A stretch of 64,000 bases of DNA from Epiperipatus broadwayi. Taxonomy: Eukaryota > Onychophora > Udeonychophora > Euonychophora > Peripatidae. Both the position numbers and the translations under genes were made by a program. Numbering within the stretch: the first letter of the stretch is position 1; each line of letters begins with the position of its first letter. Positions 60,266-64,000 of this stretch are shown here, one piece after another. Location: assembly GCA_028023455.1 (NCBI GenBank), contig JAQFVV010012495.1:3071711-3135710 (forward strand), given 5' to 3'. Below the pieces are notes generated by a model. That model was not told the DNA's origin. It did no database searches and saw nothing but the letters and a program-made list of their open reading frames with translations.

Positions 60266-60330
60266 TCTATAATCTGGACCAATTGATGATTGCTGGTTTA
60301 GCATGAAATACTTATATTGGTGATTATTTA
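60266..60330 (+). ncRNA. Hammerhead-like core, family B, tandem unit 1
   Basis: TTGATGA (60283-60289; C3-to-U), stem II TGCT/AGCA with a GGTTT loop, then GAAATAC and TTATATTGGTGATTA. TTGG pairs with CCAA in stem I and GATTAT with ATAATC beyond an internal loop. One invariant residue is changed. Confidence 0.65.
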
Positions 60331-60720
60331 TCTTTTCGCCATATATGTGTTCAAGTGTATCAATGATATGAGATAGAGTGGTGAGTGGTGGATCATGTGA
60401 AAGTCTGTGCTCATATTCCCTATATATTACATATATTGATACAGGTATATAATAAGCCTGTATTTCAGTTATTGCATAGTAGAAATGTCTGCCCATCCCT
60501 TGTATATGTATTAAATGGATTGAGGTCAGACTGACTTTAGGTCAACATGGGTGTGACAAAAATCTCAGCCTCAGGGTGGCCTTTGAGCATTCCATCATCA
60601 GATTTTCAATTGAATGGACGGCTGAAGAATTGGAGTGTGTAATAGATTGAAGCCTGTCCATTAAAATATGAATATTGGCTATCTAATATATAACTGAGCA
60701 TTTATTGCATATATGTGTAG

Positions 60721-60788
60721 AGATGATAATCTGGTCCAACCAATGATTGCTGGTTTAGCATGAAATATGTATATTGGTGATTATTTAT
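60721..60788 (+). ncRNA. Hammerhead-like core, family B, tandem unit 2
   Basis: GATAATCTGGTCCAAC then CAATGAT in place of CUGAUGA, intact stem II TGCT/AGCA, GAAATATGTATA and TTGGTGATTATT. The stem I pairs CCAA/TTGG and ATAATC/GATTAT are retained. The first box is lost, so it is inactive. Confidence 0.6.
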
Positions 60789-60931
60789 CTTTTCGACATA
60801 TATGCGTTCATGTGTATCAGTGATATGAGATAGAGTGGTGAGTGGTTGGTCATGTGAAAGTCTGTGCTCATATTCCCTATATATTACATATATTGATACA
60901 GGTATATAATAAGCCTGTATTTCAGTTATTG

Positions 60932-63900
60932 TATTTCTTTAGATAGATTGAATTGTACTTGATGTCAATATAATATACAATCGTTCCAATAGTAAATGTT
61001 GTAATAAGTGACACACTCCCATTTTTGGTATTCGACCATATGGTTAATAAAAAAATGATCCAATTTATTCGCTTCTCTTTGGCAATAAAGAATATTGTCT
61101 TCAATAATTAAAGCAAGAAGAGTAAAAATTATTAATCAACCTAATTATATACGGATAAATTTCTCCAATTTTAATTTTTCAAGACATTATTTTTAAGGCC
61201 AAAATAAACCTAATAAAAACAAATATTGAAATAGGAGTGCATGACAATTATTATAATAGTATTTAATATTTGAGTGATTATATATATTGTACTGGTCAAA
61301 ACATGTTTATCCATCGAACATGAGCTGGAACTCACAAAATGTACTTCAAACCCAGCCAAGCCCGAAATTTAGATCAGGGACCAACCTGGATTCGAACCCA
61401 CTCTCTAAACCCATATCAAATATCTAATGGATAAGATAACAATGATGGCACACGAAAATTAATTTTAAATCCGGTCCACTAGAAAAGCGGAGTAGACAAT
61501 GAGACATATATTAACTATGATTTAACTAAAATATATACACACATAGCTGTATGTGTGGAAGTGGAGAAAAAGGAATTCGAACTACTCAAATAAGTTAGAC
61601 AATAAAAATATAGTTTAATATAATGACAAATTATTATATATACATTTATAAATTAATTGTGTACATTAGTATGTGCGTGAATAAGCAAGAGGTCTACCAA
61701 ATGATAGATAATTATATAATGTCATACACACTATTATTTCTCATATGCTATTTTATTAGCTAAATATTATATTATAAATAAACATATGTCTTTAGTGGGT
61801 CCAATATTAAGATGCCAATTGATTATTAGAAAGAATTTACATAAAATTGCTATTAACGCTTTTATATATGATTCTGAAACGTGGTGACTAACATATGATT
61901 TGGGGGGAGTGTTCCAAGATTCATTATATATATAAGAAAACTATTTTCACGCCATTATAGTCGAGAAAATAAGTAAAACACATTTGAAAATTACATTTGA
62001 TTATATGACAAAAATATTTAATGAAAATTCTCTTAATTAGCGCTGGTAAGTAAAAAAACGCTTTATTTTCCCCAAGGCAAATACTCTTAAATTCATAAAT
62101 AACAAATTACGACGATGGGATTGTATAATAAGATTGAAATAAATTTAATTAATAAAACTAGTAGTAGTTGAAATTTATATATATTTTGAGCAGAGCACAA
62201 TTTTAATATTAGAGCATTAAAACTGGGTCATGAAGCAAAAGAAATAATAATATGAAAAAGTTTGCAGTGCTGACATAATAGCAAAGAGCTAAGAGGAAAA
62301 GGTAGTGCTTCTGGATGAAAAGCGAAATCTAACACCCCCTTTTCTAGGGCAGTGCTTAAAGAAAATGAATAGGCATGGCGTGGCCCAGACTTTTACTGAT
62401 ATAACTGACACGAGAGGCCTTTTTATACAAAGAAAGTGGATATACATAACATGTGCCAAACTTACGGGAATCACCACCAGAGGCATTTTTATACAAAATA
62501 AATGCTCATGGAAAGATTAACCATCTTCAGGACAAGGTTTGAGAATAAATCTATGGGTTTGATCTTGTCGCAACCCCCAGATTAGAAGATTAGAAGCACG
62601 TAATATATTCACGAAGATATGCTGAATGTCAGTAATGCAGTATGGGTGAATGTCATTAATGACATGAAATATAATTTACTGCTTTAGACAAATAATATGC
62701 TATGCAGTTATATATATATAGAGAGAGAGAGATTTCCCTAATACGTTAAGATTTTATTTAGTAAAAGAAACATTAAGATTTACCCCCTTCCCTTTTCTAC
62801 TATTTAAAATAAATTTAATCCCACCTTTGTGGATTTTATAACAACTGAGAATATTTAAGTACTGTATTTGATATTTTAAGAGAATATAAAAAAACTAGTA
62901 GTTATATAGAAAACAAATAATAAGTCACCCTTTCAGAATTGAATAATAACATTTATAAGATAAATAAGGTTTCAAAGCATTAACTAGCCTAAGTTCTGGA
63001 TTCACCCTGGGTAAAATCCAGATTTAAACAAATAACAATTTTTACACTAAAACATAAACAAAATGTTGATTCATAAAAACAATCTGGTGAGCGTATTAAT
63101 TTATCATACATTATATTTATATGAGGATGTTAATTCACAGAGGTTTATTTAAAAGAAAGAAAAGATTTTAGAAATTCAACTCGTCAGATTGTTTGAGATT
63201 GGCATATTAATAATAAAAGCATACATATAAAATCAAATAATAAATACATATAAATAAATGACAACATCAAAATTAAAGAAAGTTAAAAGCATATGAGAGA
63301 GAATTAAATTTATAGAAATTACTTAAGAGCAAATTACATATTGAAACAAAAACAAAGTTAAATAAGGTATTAGAAGAAATCTTAATAGATGAGTTAGGCT
63401 AGATTTAGTTTGAGGTGACGGTTTGAAAAGTTACCTTGCAATTTTAAGAGTTCATATTTCAAAGTCTGCTCATGCATGGAAATTGTTTCTTAAATAACAG
63501 CAAGCTTTTATTCAGCATTCCACAATTCTCCAGTCAGGCTTTTACTTCATTTTAGGGTCGCAGAATATTATGACAGTGGAAGACGATGACCCAACAGGGC
63601 CGAGAAGGATGGTGGACTTACTACTACATCATTTTCAGTTTCATAATGATGAGTAGTATGTTAACAATACAGTTCTCTCAATAGTAGCATATCTATTGCG
63701 ATGTAAAATCTGGCCATTTTATATTCTGCCCAGGTATTTCTGGAATGCTTTTAATTTCATAGTTTTAACTTAAAATCTAATCTCTGATCTAAAATCTTAA
63801 GTTTCCTTTGTTCATTGTTTTTGAAAGATGCAACTGTAAGATAATATTCCAAAAATAAATTCAAATCTATTTCCAGACTAGAAATAGATTTGACAAAAAT

Positions 63901-64000
63901 GTTTATAATAAAAGAAAATTATTAATCTTAATCCCCATTTTAAGTAAAACTTTAATTAAAAATACCTTCCCAAGATTAAAACAATAGTGTTTCCAACCCT
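60932..64000. other. No gene supported
   Basis: 61278 has another TA-TTGTACTGGTC junction, and 61388-61405 holds a B-box-like GGATTCGAACCC on the plus strand with no matching tRNA fold. 62305-62520 is open for 71 codons and contains two similar peptide segments (DTRGLFIQRK and TTRGIFIQNK), but I cannot assign it. The rest is AT-rich. Confidence 0.35.

Larger units (their letters stand above)
60266..60931 (+). repeat. Family B ribozyme repeat: 455-bp unit in tandem
   Basis: Two direct copies start at 60266 and 60721. Both open ATAATCTGG-CCAA with a ribozyme core, then share GGTGATTATTTATCTTTTCG, TGATATGAGATAGAGTGGTG, TGTGAAAGTCTGTGCTCATA and AATAAGCCTGTATTTCAGTT. The first is a complete unit running into the next ribozyme; the second stops at 60931, like the copy at 42706. 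A head-to-tail unit bounded by two ribozymes is the expected source of a monomeric RNA circle. Confidence 0.88.

Noticed and set aside
61380-61440. GGATTCGAACCC, possible tRNA T-arm
   Set aside because: No acceptor, D-arm or anticodon stem fits around it on either strand.

Overview
The window is a very AT-rich, gene-poor stretch of a eukaryotic, almost certainly invertebrate animal genome. The evidence is spliced-gene architecture, abundant (TA)n, (ATT)n and (TC)n microsatellites, RTE-type LINEs, tRNA-derived SINEs, a Penelope-like element (PLE) relic and many foldback or tandem interspersed repeats. I cannot assign a phylum; a chelicerate or other arthropod, a mollusc or a cnidarian would all fit. 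The only host protein-coding sequence I can support is the terminal exon of a cytochrome P450 (1088-1281, + strand). Its upstream exons lie outside the window, and the window's first kilobase is its last intron. Most other open frames are chance frames in AT-rich DNA or fragments of transposons.

Layout. 1-1400: a foldback repeat and an RTE fragment in the P450 intron, then the P450 last exon and poly(A) signal. 1.5-2.1 kb: a repeat with a hammerhead ribozyme fold and a near-perfect hairpin. 9.57-12.53 kb: a nearly complete RTE-clade LINE (endonuclease plus reverse transcriptase) broken by two stops and one frameshift. 15.1-17.1 kb: a foldback and a decayed RTE copy. 23.6-24.5, 25.2-25.5 and 25.9-26.4 kb: ribozyme-bearing tandem and foldback repeats. 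27.4, 37.9 and 58.3 kb: three tRNA-derived SINEs. 30.7-33.8 kb: a second RTE copy, interrupted by a 133-bp hairpin insertion with a 14-bp target duplication. 34.1 and 40.1 kb: long (ATT)n arrays. 42.5-43.6 kb: more ribozyme-type repeats. 47.1-47.3 kb: a serial hairpin array. 52-55 kb: tandem ~423-bp ribozyme units, TA palindromes and gag-like coding relics. 57-61 kb: ribozyme repeats, the PLE relic and a 455-bp tandem ribozyme unit.

The most interesting content is not protein-coding. At least three, probably four, unrelated repeat families each carry a type I hammerhead ribozyme core (CUGANGA, short stem II, GAAA, minimal stem III, UH cleavage site). They occur as head-to-tail tandem units (about 350, 423 and 455 bp) or as inverted foldbacks, and the best-bounded insertion has a 21-bp flanking duplication. 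This is the architecture described for PLE terminal repeats and metazoan retrozymes, and a PLE protein relic lies in the same window. All structural calls were made by eye; no folding, database or alignment program was run.
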